Below, piece by piece: positions 13,701 through 24,853 of a DNA stretch of 64,000 nt. This DNA comes from Sabethes cyaneus. Its lineage: Eukaryota > Arthropoda > Insecta > Diptera > Culicidae. The notes beneath the pieces were generated by a model, which was not told the origin of the DNA, made no database searches, and saw only the letters and a list, made by a program, of their open reading frames with translations. Location: positions 2,019,001-2,083,000 of the forward strand of contig NC_071354.1 in assembly GCF_943734655.1 (NCBI RefSeq), given 5' to 3'. A program made the translations under genes and the position numbers. Position 1 is the stretch's first letter. Each line of letters begins with the position of its first letter.

Positions 13701-14780
13701 AAATTAATGAAAAGCTGAACGGAATTGGTTCAGGAGAAAACGCGCGGTAGGGTGGGACGTAAACCGAGTCGTTCGTTCCGAGGATTATTGTTTTTATTTG
13801 CAGCCAGTGATCCGTTATTGTCACGTGCAAATTAGAGGGGCCCGGTAGATCAGTAGGGCTTTGCAAGGCAGGATTTGTTCGCGTTTGTTGTGCCACCGGA
13901 GGGATTTAAAATTTTTGCATTTTCCGAACAGGCCACCAGCGAACGGTAATCCTATTATTGAGACGAAGTTGGATTTTTTTATTTTTTCAATTCGTTTGTC
14001 GGGTATTGGAAGGCACCATAATTGGGTAAATATTTTTCAACTTTTTACGGGCAGTAATAACAGTCCTCTCAAATATTCGGGACGGATTCCAACGAAGCCT
14101 GGCTTGAGGTAGGTTACATATAGTCGTACCAATTCAAAAAGGATTATCCGCACCGTAAACGTAGAGAGGTATGCTTTTCTGGACCGTAGGAACGCAATAA
14201 AGATTTTCGGAGATTCTCTTTTGATTATTCAAAAAGGATTTGGCCGATGGGAAGCTATGTTGAACGCAGCTGGAATGTAGCTTCAATTTGAAGCAGCCTG
14301 GATTGTTGGTTAATCGACAATGTTGGAAAATCATTGACAAATTCAATTTTTACACAAACAGGTAAATTTCAGCGACGTTGAATAAGTTTTAAAATGTTAT
14401 AGTTTACACTGCAGAAAGAATTGTCTTATTTTAACTAACCAACACAAACAGGACGTTATTTAGGAATTAGAATTTACAGCTATTGCAATTATTTCATTCC
14501 AGAAAAAATAACTGAACCGATTACGCAAGTTGTAATGGAATGAAAGTCCAACCTTACTGTCGATCTTTTTAGTTCAATGTCCGTTTGTAGCTTAAGATCT
14601 CTAATCTCGATTAGGCAATTCGGTCGAATTTAAAAGTCTTTTGATACTATTTCTTTTACAAGCGGATGAAAAGTGGGATACTTGACCTTTCAGAAGAATG
14701 TGTTAGCCCGGAAAAACGGAGTAATCCGAAGATCGTGAATCCGTTACTACTTATCACAAAAATATTGGCCGATTAGGTTG
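7795..14780. other. unassigned non-coding DNA, about 7 kb
   Basis: No convincing gene or recognised transposon. The sequence is unique-looking, with AT-rich patches (for example 11340-11640) and small poly-A runs. Short open frames are scattered on both strands and compete in the same places. The only one singled out is 13025-13276, which has a signal-peptide-like start. Confidence 0.5.
13025..13276 (+). CDS. possible small secreted protein (weak candidate)
   Basis: 83-codon open frame from ATG to TAG. The first ~24 residues are hydrophobic, with a small-residue end (MICVTINFGILLYTLAS, then EAKA) that could be a signal peptide. The next part has four cysteines in an uneven pattern (YCEALSPHQVCPLQCN). 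The rest (SPKRRLSGSNPP and onward) looks unstructured. No family recognised. An isolated 250-bp open frame in a gene-poor AT-rich region is expected by chance, and there is no visible promoter, splice site or poly-A signal to support it. Treat as unproven. Confidence 0.12.
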   Translation: MICVTINFGILLYTLASMTIEAKAQKYCEALSPHQVCPLQCNVITVQSPKRRLSGSNPPLNELSFGQSVPINGRKTISNPCWE

Positions 14781-14911
14781 AAAACTTCTGACTTTCGGGT
14801 GCAATTGGATTTAAAATTAAAAGTTGACATTGAACTTGAAATCGGGCTTCACATAGGACATCAAAGTAGATTTGTATTTGCACTAATTTGAGCTTGAAGC
14901 TTTATTTAATA

Positions 14912-15650
14912 CTAGCTGACCTGACAAACTTCGTATTGCCACAAATTAAACTGTGTTGTACATAAATCGTGAATCTCGGATGACCTTTGTCACAATCTCG
15001 AGTTTTGCAAGTTTCTGAGGAGTTCATGGGTGTTTTAATATACAAAATTTTCTCACAGTAAAGTAGAAAACAACTCCCCCCATCGCTCAGCCTGATAAAA
15101 TAAAGCGGATAGCATTTAAATATTCGCCATCACTACAAACCATTTCGCAGAATACCATTTCGCGAAAAACCTTACGCAGGATGTACCATTTCACGGAAAA
15201 TCTTCTCGTAGAAAGTACCATTTCGCAGGGATGACCAACTGAAGGAAAGTAATAAAGGTCAGTATATCTAGGAAAATAAATAAACCTAGATAGAGGCGAT
15301 CTCTACGGAGGGGTGCCTCCCGCAGTGGCCGGCGCTTCCGACGGCAGGTCGCTGGCAACACTCACGGCCTGTGGCTATCTCGCGCTGAATTATCTAATGT
15401 TACTATTGATAGTTTTTGGTAGTCTTGTTATTGATTAATGTTTTATGAAAGAGTCTAAAATTTCTCGAGTTCGATTAGTTTTTGAGTACCGAAAAATTTT
15501 CGTTTTATTTGTATGAGAGTCCTTATCCCCCTACCACAGGGGTGAGGGGTCTCAAATCATCATAAAAAAATTCCTGCCTTCAAAACCCCTTACATGTCAA
15601 ATTTGGTTCCATTTGCTTAATTACTTCTCGAGTTATGCAGAAATTTGTGT
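14912..15650 (-). mobile_element. Helitron-like element, 5'-truncated fragment
   Basis: Minus-strand copy of the family seen complete at 51525-53798 and 56561-57824. The 3' terminus reads (minus strand) GGTCAGCTAG followed by T, obeying the Helitron CTRR|T rule. Shared landmarks follow inward: CAAACTTCGTATTGCCAC, the ATCGTGAATCTCGGATGACC block, the GC-rich core CAGTGGCCGGCGCTTCCGAC near 15330, TAATGTTTTATGAAAGAGTC, and about one unit of the ~143-bp internal repeat (GTTCCATTTGCTTAATTACT). The GTCT microsatellite and TC 5' end are absent. No coding capacity. Confidence 0.75.
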
Positions 15651-15789
15651 GAAATCAGAGATTACAATTTAACGGTAAAATGGAATCAAATTAGACTTGA
15701 ATTTAGACTAATTTGGACTTGGAGATTGGAAATGGACACGAAGTTAGACACGAAGTTTTACTTGAAATTAGGATTGACATTTTGTGCCA

Positions 15790-16715
15790 CGCGTTTTACC
15801 TCTTTCCTGTTCCATTCTTTCCAGTTTCTTTTCCAATCGCATTTTTACACTTTTTGTTCCGGTTTTACTCCTTTTCTATACGTTATTTCTGCTCTCATTT
15901 TACACCCGTTTTTCCTCTCTTGTTTGTTCCCTTGTTTTTCGTCTGTTTGGTTTATCCTACTTCAGTTATCCTGTTTGTTTGCGTTCATTCTGTTTTTACC
16001 TTGTTTTTTCTTTTTCCCCGCAGGATGTCTTTTCTCTTCTCCCGATTTTCGTCTTATTTTCTTTCTTTTTCTCTTCTTCTTTAGTCTGTTTTTTCTTAGC
16101 TAGTTTTTGCTTTCACTTCAAACACTTTCTCTGTTCGTTTTTTCTTCTTTTTTTAATTTATTTATTTGTCGTCAAACAAATGTAGACCATGTTTTCTAAT
16201 CCGTTTTTCGCGCTTTTTCGAGTTCTGAATCCGTTTTTCGTCTATTTTCTTCTGTTTATTCCCGTTTACACACCTATTTTTCCTTTTTTCCTATCTGGTT
16301 TCTTGTTCCGTTTCGATTTCTTTCCTTTTTGTTCCGTTTTATCTCCTTTTTCCAGTTTGCCCTTACATACTTTCTCGTTTACTACACTTTCTTTATGGTT
16401 TTTCCTTCTTTTCTTTCATTTTCTTTGGTTTGTCATTTTTTTCTGTCTAGTTTCAACGTTTTTTGCCTCGTTTTCCCTTTCTTTCTCCCGTTTTCTTCTT
16501 TTCCTTTTTTTCTCTCTTTATGTCTCGTATTCCCTCCAGTTTTGTCACGTTTTTTCTTTCGTGTGGCTTTTTTAATGCCAGTTTTCATACTTTTACTCCT
16601 TTCTATCCCGTTTGTTCAGTTTTTGTCATGTTTTCCTTTATATTTTTTCCGTTTTTTCTCCTTATGTCTCATTTTTTTCTTTTTTGTTTTTTTTTTCTTC
16701 TGGAGAGCAGTAGAA
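15790..16715 (+). repeat. long pyrimidine-rich low-complexity tract
   Basis: About 925 bp in which the + strand is overwhelmingly T and C, built from irregular words such as TTTTCCTTTTT, CGTTTTTTC and CTGTTTGTTT. Long Phe/Leu/Ser-rich open frames in all three forward phases (up to 164 codons) follow from the composition and are not genes. It lies within the minisatellite block and may be an old tandem array whose unit can no longer be defined. Confidence 0.8.
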
Positions 16716-16891
16716 GACAGACTACCTTTGGAACATGATTTTCCGACTTTTCTTTGGAATTTTCTACCATCACTAAACTTCAAGTATCAAGTTGGACTTA
16801 CAATGGTTTCAAATTGGACTTAAAACTAGATTAGAAATCGGACTTGAAATTAGACTTGAAGTTGGATTTAAAATACAAGTTGAAATTAGAC

Positions 16892-17272
16892 CCCAGCTAG
16901 CATTTTTATATGTATAAAAAAGTTAAAAATCAGCATTACGTACATATATACAAGTTAATAAATCGTATTTGATGCGGCAAAACTGCCAAATTCGTACTAT
17001 TTTGGAGGCAATATACGTGATGAGGAATAAATATACGCGGTTCACCTATATAAGTAATTATATACGATAATATCCGATTAAGCCCGACTCACTTCGTACT
17101 GCTATACGATTCTATGCTGAATATCGTATGTATGTCAGATACTGTCATTATGTACGACTAAAAATCAACTTGGGCGCACTTTATTAAGCATTAGTTGCGA
17201 TTCTGATTTTATTAACATTATTTACGATAATTTGTGTACTTTACTGTACTGTACGAGTTAGTGCTGGCTGGG
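16892..17272 (-). mobile_element. MITE, CCCAGCTAGCA family, copy 2
   Basis: 381-bp element, the inverse-orientation relative of 7419-7794. The ends are CCCAGCTAGCA and GTGCTGGCTGGG, flanked by AC on both sides (16890-16891, 17273-17274). It is inserted in the TTGGACTTGAAA minisatellite. Internal matches to copy 1 include TATGTATGTCAG, ATACGATAATATCCGATTAA and TGGAGGCAATATACGTG. Non-coding. Confidence 0.75.
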
Positions 17273-17474
17273 ACTTTAATTGTAACTTAAAGTAGGGATT
17301 GAAATTGGATACAAAATGAATTTATATTGCACTTAAAACTAGTCATAAAATTGGACTGGAAATCAGTGTTGAAATTGAGCTTGAAATTTGAATTGAATTT
17401 GCTTGTAAGTTTGAAATTAAGCTTGAAATAAATTTATAACTGGACCTGAAACTGGCCTTGAAGTTGGAATTTTT

Positions 17475-17725
17475 TTAGAGGACTAAGAGGAAAGCGTGAG
17501 GGAGTAAGAGAGAGATAGTGTGTGTGCGTGTATATGCGAGAGAGAGCGGGAGAGAGAGAGAGTAACACAAGAGAAAACAAAAGTAACACAACAGGAAACA
17601 AGAGTAAGAAATAGAAAACAACAAAACCAGATACAAAACGAGAAATAGAAAGCATGAACAACACAGAACCAAAAAAATTGAGGAAGACAAAATGGAAAAA
17701 GTAGAAAAAAAGAGTCATAGTGAAT
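17475..17725. repeat. purine-rich tract with GA and GT runs
   Basis: The + strand is rich in A and G, including GAGAGAGAGCGGGAGAGAGA near 17540 and repetitions like AACAAGAGTAAGAAATAGAAA. Its reverse complement resembles the style of the pyrimidine tract at 15790-16715, so the two may be inverted relatives of one low-complexity sequence. Open frames here are compositional. Confidence 0.6.
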
Positions 17726-18189
17726 CGAGTGCTTAAGAAAATATTTGGCTGACAGCAAAATAGTCATGAGTATTCGGGAAGACTGAAAAAAAATTGTAAA
17801 TAGGTTTTTTAAAATGTGTTTACGGTCAAAACGTGTTTAACATTATAATTTTTTTTCACCCGAATAATCGAGTCCGACCTGTATTGAATGAAATCAGTTA
17901 AACACGTCAAGAATATGTATCGCAAGAAATGACTCATGTTCACAAGGCTCATAAGAAAAAAGATAGTATTAAATGTAGTGGTACTCGAAAAATCTACTGA
18001 CTTTTATCACCACTGAAAAATCAACCACACCATCACTGAATTTTAATCAACTCCATTTCTTTGTCTGGAACAAAGTATCGGAAATATGAACAGTTTAGCT
18101 ATTGTTTGGTCTTAAGACGAAATCCCTCAGAATAAAGTGTGTGCTAACTATGTTAACTTCGAGAAGCTTTCACGAAAAGCAAAAATATT
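17726..18189. other. unassigned non-coding DNA
   Basis: AT-rich sequence with no open frame or repeat recognised. Confidence 0.5.
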
Positions 18190-18450
18190 CACGGGCCTGA
18201 AATTGCGTAAGTGGCTGGTGCTTCCACTGGTGGGTGACCAACCGCCGGCTGCGGCCGTCTCGCCCTGAATCATCTAGGAAACATTTGCTACTGACATGGT
18301 AAATATGCCTCGAACCTTAGAACTGCTTTCCAATTAATTTTTTTTAATAGTTATTCAGGCATTCCGAAAAAAAAATCGTTTTTCATGTTGAGCCTACCGA
18401 GACTCAGCCAAATGGGGGTTCGCCCTTTCGTCATTTTACGACAAGTAGCT
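18190..18450 (-). mobile_element. diverged internal fragment of the Helitron-like family
   Basis: Contains GTGGCTGGTGCTTCCACTGG, then GGCTGCGGCCGTCTCGCCC and TGAATCATCTAGG. These parallel the GC-rich core of the copies at 15330-15410 and 57109-57190 (CAGTGGCCAGCGCTTCCGAC, CTCGCCCTGAATTATCTAG). Neither terminus is present, and divergence is clearly greater than in the other copies. Confidence 0.55.
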
Positions 18451-21400
18451 ATCAAGGTATTCAAAATGATCAAGAATAATAATTTTGCTTTGATTAGTTA
18501 GCCGTTTCTGTGAATAAGAATTGCGTTTAATTTTTAAAACCTTCAACGTTTCATAAATTATTCATTTTCACTTCGAACATTAAAGAACAAAAGTTGCTAA
18601 AAGCTGTTTAAATTTTTACCAGATCTTTGAAGTACTATAAAAACGTTACAAAAAAAAACAGGAAAAATCATCCATAGCATTATTCCAGCAAAGCTATTAT
18701 CCCCCAAGGATAATTTCAGCATAATGTGATTGAACCGCTACCGTCGTCGTGCCTACCCCTCCGTTTTGTGAACCCTCACGAACTAATTCCCTTGGCGCTT
18801 TCACGCGCCGAACATTTCCCTTTTAAATGCAAATTATCCACGGCCACCGGGACCGTTTGCGACTCTCACAACTCTACTTTTTGCGGTAATCACAGCCAAT
18901 CATCGTACGCAAATGGTGAGCTGGAATAATTTTATTAACAACTATAGGCAGGCAGATGACTGCACGCGGGAAAAATGTGACCGGATTGTCTGGTTTTGAA
19001 CGGTTGTATGCTGTCTGACTGTGTGACATCGCATTGTTTGTGGTAATTTTATTATTGCATATCAGTCAGTTGGAAGCATGGAAAAAGTTTCAAACTGTAA
19101 TTCAACCATTTCTAGAATTTAGAAAATAACAACAGTCTTCATAAAGTTTGTTCCACAAGTTTCTAAACTGCAATTACCGAATATTAACAAGATTTTCACA
19201 ATGTATGAATATGGATCAAATTGGTTTAGTTTTAGCATTCAGTGCATATCGAAAACAGGGAATGAAAAATTTCGACCATAAAACCATTCTGCACGATTAC
19301 TTGCATTTTCATCGAAAAGTTTTCCCTTGGGTGTTTTCACTTTCATTATAGTTTGCCAGGGGCATCGGCTGCCAGACAGACAGTTGTGTGTTCATCGCTG
19401 TTTTTGTTTTCATTACACCTCTCTCTGTCTGTTCGAACAGCACCCTGTGCTCCCTCCCGTTTTAATCACCACCCATTCAAGCAATGATAGACCATCCTCG
19501 CCGTCAAAGTGCAAAACCCAAATGATAAAAAGGGATAAAACTCCAAATTAATCATATTTCGTTCCGAAACTCTGCCTTCAGCTGGTTTATAGTCAGACGG
19601 TCCCTACGGCCATATCTCTTAATTAATGGTTCCGTATCAGACGATGCACTTTAGCCCTTATCGGGGTGAGTTTTGCTCTGGCCGAGTGAAACGTCGTTAA
19701 ACCCTTTTTCCTGCACCCCCTTCCATAATCTATCGGATTCCGCATAAGGCTGCAGGAGTAGATTAAGGAAATGCTCGCCACTATCCTTTGGGTTTTAAAA
19801 GGGATCGATCATTCAGTTTGGGTGCGGCTTTTGATGCTGAAGTTGCCGTAGTAAAAATGGTTCGGTTTTGACCTTCGATGGTTGGCTGGGAAACGGTACC
19901 CGGACCGAAAGGGGTAATAAGTTTAGTTTATTGGTTTTAATTGATTTTTCGAGTGAGTTATGGGGAAAAGATGGAAGTATATTTGTGGTATGCCACATCT
20001 GTCATGTCGTTAAGTAGGTATCGGAGAATGAAAATGGCTGGAATGTGATTATCGATATATTCAGATCGACATTGGTTGCTCCCGATAGCAAAATAAAATT
20101 TAGTAGTTTCACGTTGTTTTGTTTTGTATCATAACTTTTTTAATGGAGAACAGTTATTCAGGTACAAATAAAGCACCTAGCATAAACTTTAATATCATAA
20201 ACCCGTGAATAACCAACGAATGACCCTAACTGGATTGTCGCAATAACTGTTGCAGCAAGTCTCGGCTATCGTCTGTAACATATGACTCTGAACCGATTGC
20301 TCTGGCCTTCCGTATGTCAGTCGACCTCGAGACGAGGAAGTTCAATTTAAAATTAAGTGCTCTTTTATGACGTTTTATGGGATACTGCTTCTGCTCGTAT
20401 ATTTTAGCATTTTGCTCTAGGACGGTCCTTCTCGGATTTTCTCCTACTGCTGATTCTTAAATTGAGAATCGTTAAATGCGAGATCCTCCCGTTAAGTGCA
20501 TTTTTAAATCTCGAACCAGATTACTTGTGATGGTGTGATTTGATTTTAGTTGTCTAGTCTATTGAAATCCACTAAAAGCAACTGTCATGACTTTAAGCTT
20601 TGTTATTCACTTCCCGAAATAGGGCATACATCATCAGCCGACGGGATAATGGTGATGAAAACTTCATTTGATTATGTGGGCGTTTGATGATTCCGGGAAT
20701 GAATACTGTTAATGAACTTACATCATATCGGGATTGGTACATTTTTGGAGTCAATTTCGGATTCATATAACTGTCAATTATCGTAAACGAACCACAATTT
20801 TCATTGATGAGCGTACAAGGCAAATCAAACGTTATGTTACAGTTATTGAGTTGTTACGAGGCCGAATTCAAATTATTTTTAACCGACTGATACACCAAAT
20901 TCATATCTAGCTAAAGTAACATGCAAGTATCACAGTCAATGTAATAAAAATGCTTGAATTAGTAACATCTTTTACAAATTTCGTGATGACAGCTATTAAA
21001 GTTTATTAAATGAAAAACTAGTATATTTTAACAAAAGAAACGGAAAATTTATTATTTCTTGTCTTCTTCCATAAAATTTAAAGATTCATGATCGCACCCT
21101 CTTGAAAAAATACTGAAAATGTAAACAATAAAATGCTTAAATTGCCTGTTTACTGTTGATACCACCAATCCCGGGGCACAAAGTCCGCCGGAAAGGGCTA
21201 ACCTGATTAAACTATTTTCCCCACGCGAACGGCACATCCGAGCAAATACAAATTTTCACATCAAACAACAACAGCGATAAGCCACGGACCACAGCCTCTG
21301 GGCGCACCGCTCAACCCGTTATCACATATCGAAAAATTCACCTCCAACTTCAGGACTTACTGATGCACGTGCAGCTAATTTAGATGCAAATTAGCACTCG

Positions 21401-23565
21401 TATGTAATGAACGGGTGAAAAAATACGCCGCATCATCGTAGCCACCGCAATGACCAACGTTCCTTGCTTCCGGTTGGGCGTAAAATTTCATAATCCTGTC
21501 ACTTTAAGCCACAATCAAAGGTCCTGCGTTCCGCTGAATGCTTAATGTGCAGTATCAGTCTGAATCCCTCTCGATTGTAGTGAAGTTTTGCAATTCAGCG
21601 CTTGAAGAACCAGTTTCGAGTTCATAAATAACATAATTTGGTTGAGCATGGACGTACTCTCGACTGCATGATGTATTTTTAAAAAGGGGTGAATCAGAAG
21701 CCTCTATTGTAAACGGAAAATGCTGACAATGTAGAATGGACTATCAAAATTCCTACTGAAGGGTTCAATATTGTTCACATAAGCTCTGCTTAAATTTTGT
21801 ACTCAACAAGCTACGATAAATAAGATGGTGAATTTCACGTAACAGCTCCAATAGCGCCAACACCTGCCGGTGCAGCGTAGAACAAAAATTAGACAGGAAA
21901 ATTATTCACGCATCCCGAATAGATAGGTAGGTATATGGCATTCTTCGCAATTGATGCCCGGGATGCCTGGTGATGTAAGTCAAAAAGTCGATAGATTACG
22001 GACAACCATTCAATTTGATTCGGTCCACCCAACGGAATCGCTGCTGCAGGATGGATTGACAGTCGACGAGCGGAAAAGAAGACAACGCTATTGCGTTTGG
22101 ATGCGGTCGAATGAATTTCTGAACGGACGTTGGTAACATCTTCATCTGCCCCCGGACCTCAGTCGTCCTTCTTCGGGCATAAGTTGTTATGTGAATGTGT
22201 GTCGAATATTGCGCCTCAGTCCTATATTTGATGCGAGATGGTAAATTAATGAAGCAGTAATGCGATTTTGGCTTCGCAGCTGCCGCCGGTCAAGCGAAAC
22301 AAGTGAATTTTTGTCTCCCCGCATGATTCAGAGCGAACTGTTCCGTCCATTCGGCCTTTGTCCGGCGAATTTGATTTGTTTCGCTCCGGTAGTCCTGAAT
22401 GATTATTTGATGAAGTGAGATGAAATCTGCTACCACCGCCGGATGGACGACAATGCATGGTTGGCCTGGTTTACCCGTCACGGAGGCCGCTCGGGAAGAA
22501 AAGGACACTTTTTCCGATGTGCCGTGTCCGTTGCAAGTAAAACTAGAAGTGTCCTTTTTATTCAGTATCTATTTCAGTAAATTATTCACGTTCTAATTAA
22601 ATGACCGAAACGAGACAGCGGAGAACGGTACACGACCGACGTCTGTTTTCAAGCAGTTCATTTTTAATTAAATGATAAAAATCAGTTTTTTACCGTCCGG
22701 GTTTTTCTCGTTTGGCTGCGGTTTGCACTGCGTCCAGAGCGAACTGCTCGGGCAGCCAGGGAATGATTAATAGGATTTAATTCAGAAGTCTATCTCTATC
22801 AGTCAGTCATTTTCAGGTCCGTCAAAACAGAGTCTCCGAGTCGGAGCTTGAAGAGTCATTTTTCTTCTAATGACTGTTTTGTTTTTATCTGGCCGCGTTC
22901 ATCGGAGGTCTTTAGGTTGAAACCTGAAAACTACGCCGAGAAGCTAAAAGAAGAAAAAAATAAAGAATTCTGACTTTTCACTCGGATTCTAATCAGTGAT
23001 CAATCTCTTACACGTTGTTCGACGATAGGTGAATGTTAAGTAGGCGATGATTAATTGCTGATAGTTTCGGCCGGTTGCAGACGACGGACGCGCCTTCCCA
23101 ACGAAGGACGTGCTAATGTGTTTCTTGCTTCCCGCGCGAGTGCTACGGCGGCGTGGCGGGCGTGTGTGATAAAGCCGACCCTGGGTCTGAGCGATGTCGA
23201 TCATTCGAACGGGCTGCAGGAACTTCTTTTAATTTGTGAATGATGTTATGAATATAATTTAGCATTGCACCGAATTTGAGAACTGTGAGAACGAAAATAG
23301 CAAAAAACTGAAATTTATGTATCATTGATTCCGAAAGATCTTTTCTGTTCGCGACAAATTTCGCTGTCAGAAACCATTAGTTAGAACTATATTTGCTTTG
23401 CGAACAACACCGAGACTTGTTTGCAATCATTTGCATGTATTTCTCACTTCGATGGATCAACCAACAAGTGACAGATGTGTTCATATTCTTATATCATTCG
23501 CAGATTATTTGGAATTTAAATAAACGCAATTGAATCTAAAAACAATTTTTGTTGGGGAAGAATAA
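18451..23565. other. unassigned non-coding DNA, about 5 kb
   Basis: No supported gene. The GC content is higher around 21950-22520 and 23050-23200, with overlapping short open frames in several phases, but no domain was recognised. An octamer ATGCAAAT occurs near 18827 and again within the palindrome pair at 21364-21395. Confidence 0.5.
21364..21395. promoter_or_regulatory. back-to-back palindromes with E-box and octamer/homeodomain words
   Basis: TGCACGTGCA (21364-21373) is a perfect 10-bp palindrome centred on the E-box CACGTG. It is followed directly by an inverted repeat with arms GCTAATTT (21374-21381) and AAATTAGC (21388-21395) around AGATGC. The second contains two TAAT homeodomain cores and the POU octamer ATGCAAAT (21384-21391). 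Such packing resembles a bHLH plus POU/homeodomain enhancer module. Function is inference only. Confidence 0.3.
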
Positions 23566-23686
23566 ATGCTTAATGCGAAAAATGTAGATTTAGACAAACT
23601 GAAAAATTCTTGATATTAGGCCAAAAATATAGAGTCGAACTCACAGCCCTCAATCTTTAGTCGAGTGTGTTGTTTAACCAATTACA

Positions 23687-23694
23687 CCATTAAG
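23687..23694. repeat. 8-bp target-site duplication, left copy (CCATTAAG)
   Basis: CCATTAAG directly precedes the hAT-like end. It is matched at 24660-24667 by CCACTAAG, one mismatch. Confidence 0.65.
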
Positions 23695-24659
23695 CAGAGA
23701 TGCCACATATAATTTTGTGTTTTGTGGCGGAAAATTCTGGTCATCTGTGCAGCGAGGAAAAATAGGGTCTTTTTCTAATTCCCGTCGTAATAAGGAAAGC
23801 CATTCTAATTTTCATCATTTGCTGGATGGATTTAGTGAATACTCCAAAAGTTCTTGTACTGATTTGACTAAAACACACTTACCTTCCGATCCGTGAACTT
23901 TGAAATCACTGAAAAGCGACTATTAAAGCATATTATTGAAATTACGCAACTGATTTTATTGCTAAAATTCGTCGTACCGTTTTAAAATCCGTCCAACAAA
24001 ATTTTTCATCGTCCTAACTAAAAATCACAACAATGTTTACGAAGCTAACGCGCATGTATTTGTGTAGGACGGCATGACAAATGTTATTCTACAAAATTTC
24101 TGCAGGTCAGGCAAGTTTTTCTGGCTGTAGAATAACGACAATGCCTTGCGTGAGTTATTTTCATTTATGAATGACGGAAATTAGCACGATTAGTTGACAT
24201 TGTTTTATTCGTCGCACGAAAAAACGTAGGAAATTTGGCTGGTAGGACTTCTTTAATGATAAAAAGCATTAAATAGATCTCAGCTCACTTTGATTGATTG
24301 CGTATGATAGACAACTAACTAAAATATTAGGAAATAACTAGTTTTGCATTGTGTGTCATAAAAATGCTGATATTTTTAATAATTTGTGTTGGATAGGACG
24401 GGAATAGGCAATTACGACGATGTAGCAACATACCCTATCTGTACAAAAATCTGTTCAATGCATAACAATGAGAGTGAAAGAGACGAAGAGTTCTTTTGCG
24501 GACTATTTCTGTTTCTTTCATTTTCATTGAAAAATCTCAAAAATCTGTTTAATTTTTGTAATTGGCGAAAATCTGTATTCTATGCAAACAGATTCTGTAC
24601 AGGCGATTTTTTTCAAATATCTGCAACGCACAGAATAATCTGCGCATGTGGCAACCCTG
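23695..24659. mobile_element. non-autonomous hAT-like element
   Basis: 965-bp element. The left end is CAGAGATGCCACAT; the right end read inward is CAGGGTTGCCACAT, so the terminal repeats match at 12 of 14 positions. It is flanked by CCATTAAG and CCACTAAG, an 8-bp target duplication with one mismatch. Terminal sequence and repeated sub-terminal ATCTGT words (24445-24640) resemble the composite element at 1252-5325, suggesting one family. No transposase frame is visible. The longest open frame (24386-24718) runs past the right end and matches nothing known. Confidence 0.65.
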
Positions 24660-24667
24660 CCACTAAG
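24660..24667. repeat. 8-bp target-site duplication, right copy (CCACTAAG)
   Basis: Follows the terminal CAACCCTG; pairs with 23687-23694. Confidence 0.65.
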
Positions 24668-24853
24668 CTGTCTATTTTCTTTAAATTAGTTAAGGCAGTA
24701 TTATCAAAACTATCTTAGGATTTTTTGAAGGAATTCAGAATTTTTGGATGTATTTGCAACCTAGAAGTAGTTGATTAGATTATGACCTGGCAATCGTGTT
24801 TTTTCTTGACCTTTAATGTGGTCAGACACATAATTAATTTTTATAACGGTAGT

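Larger units (their letters stand above)
14781..17472. repeat. degenerate ~12-bp minisatellite interrupted by other elements
   Basis: Irregular repetitions of a unit close to TTGGACTTGAAA or TTAGACTTGAAA occur in four blocks: about 14781-14911, 15655-15785, 16770-16891 and 17273-17472. Examples are AATCGGACTTGAAATTAGAC and GGACCTGAAACTGGCCTTG. The blocks are separated by a Helitron-like fragment, a pyrimidine-rich tract and a MITE, so the array seems to have been continuous once and then invaded. Units are too diverged for a reliable copy number. Confidence 0.65.
23570..24680 (-). mobile_element. tRNA-derived SINE copy, split by a hAT-like insertion
   Basis: On the minus strand a tRNA-like head reads TGGTGTAATTGGTTAAAC (A-box-like), then a five-pair anticodon-like stem (CTCGA/TTGAG around CTAAAGA), then GAGTTCGACTC (B-box-like). 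The body follows with TATATTTTTGGCCTAATATC and AATTTTTCAGTTTGTC, matching the SINE copies at 31575-31770 and 31998-32120. The head is interrupted at 23694/24660 by the hAT-like element. The T-stem does not pair, so this is not a working tRNA. Confidence 0.55.

Noticed and set aside
15645..16823. Phe/Leu/Ser-rich frames of up to 164 codons resembling membrane proteins
   Set aside because: Overlapping in all three forward phases and fully explained by the pyrimidine-rich composition.
17434..17767. Hydrophobic minus-strand frames of about 94 codons
   Set aside because: Complement of the purine-rich tract; three overlapping phases are open at once.
21951..22136. 61-codon frame ending DERKRRQRYCVWMRSNEF and onward as an exon
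   Set aside because: Protein-like in feel, but short, with no recognised family and no convincing splice acceptor; not enough to list.
23600..23700. A tRNA gene on the minus strand
   Set aside because: A- and B-box-like words and an anticodon-like stem exist, but the T-stem does not pair and the sequence continues into a repeated body, so it is a SINE head.
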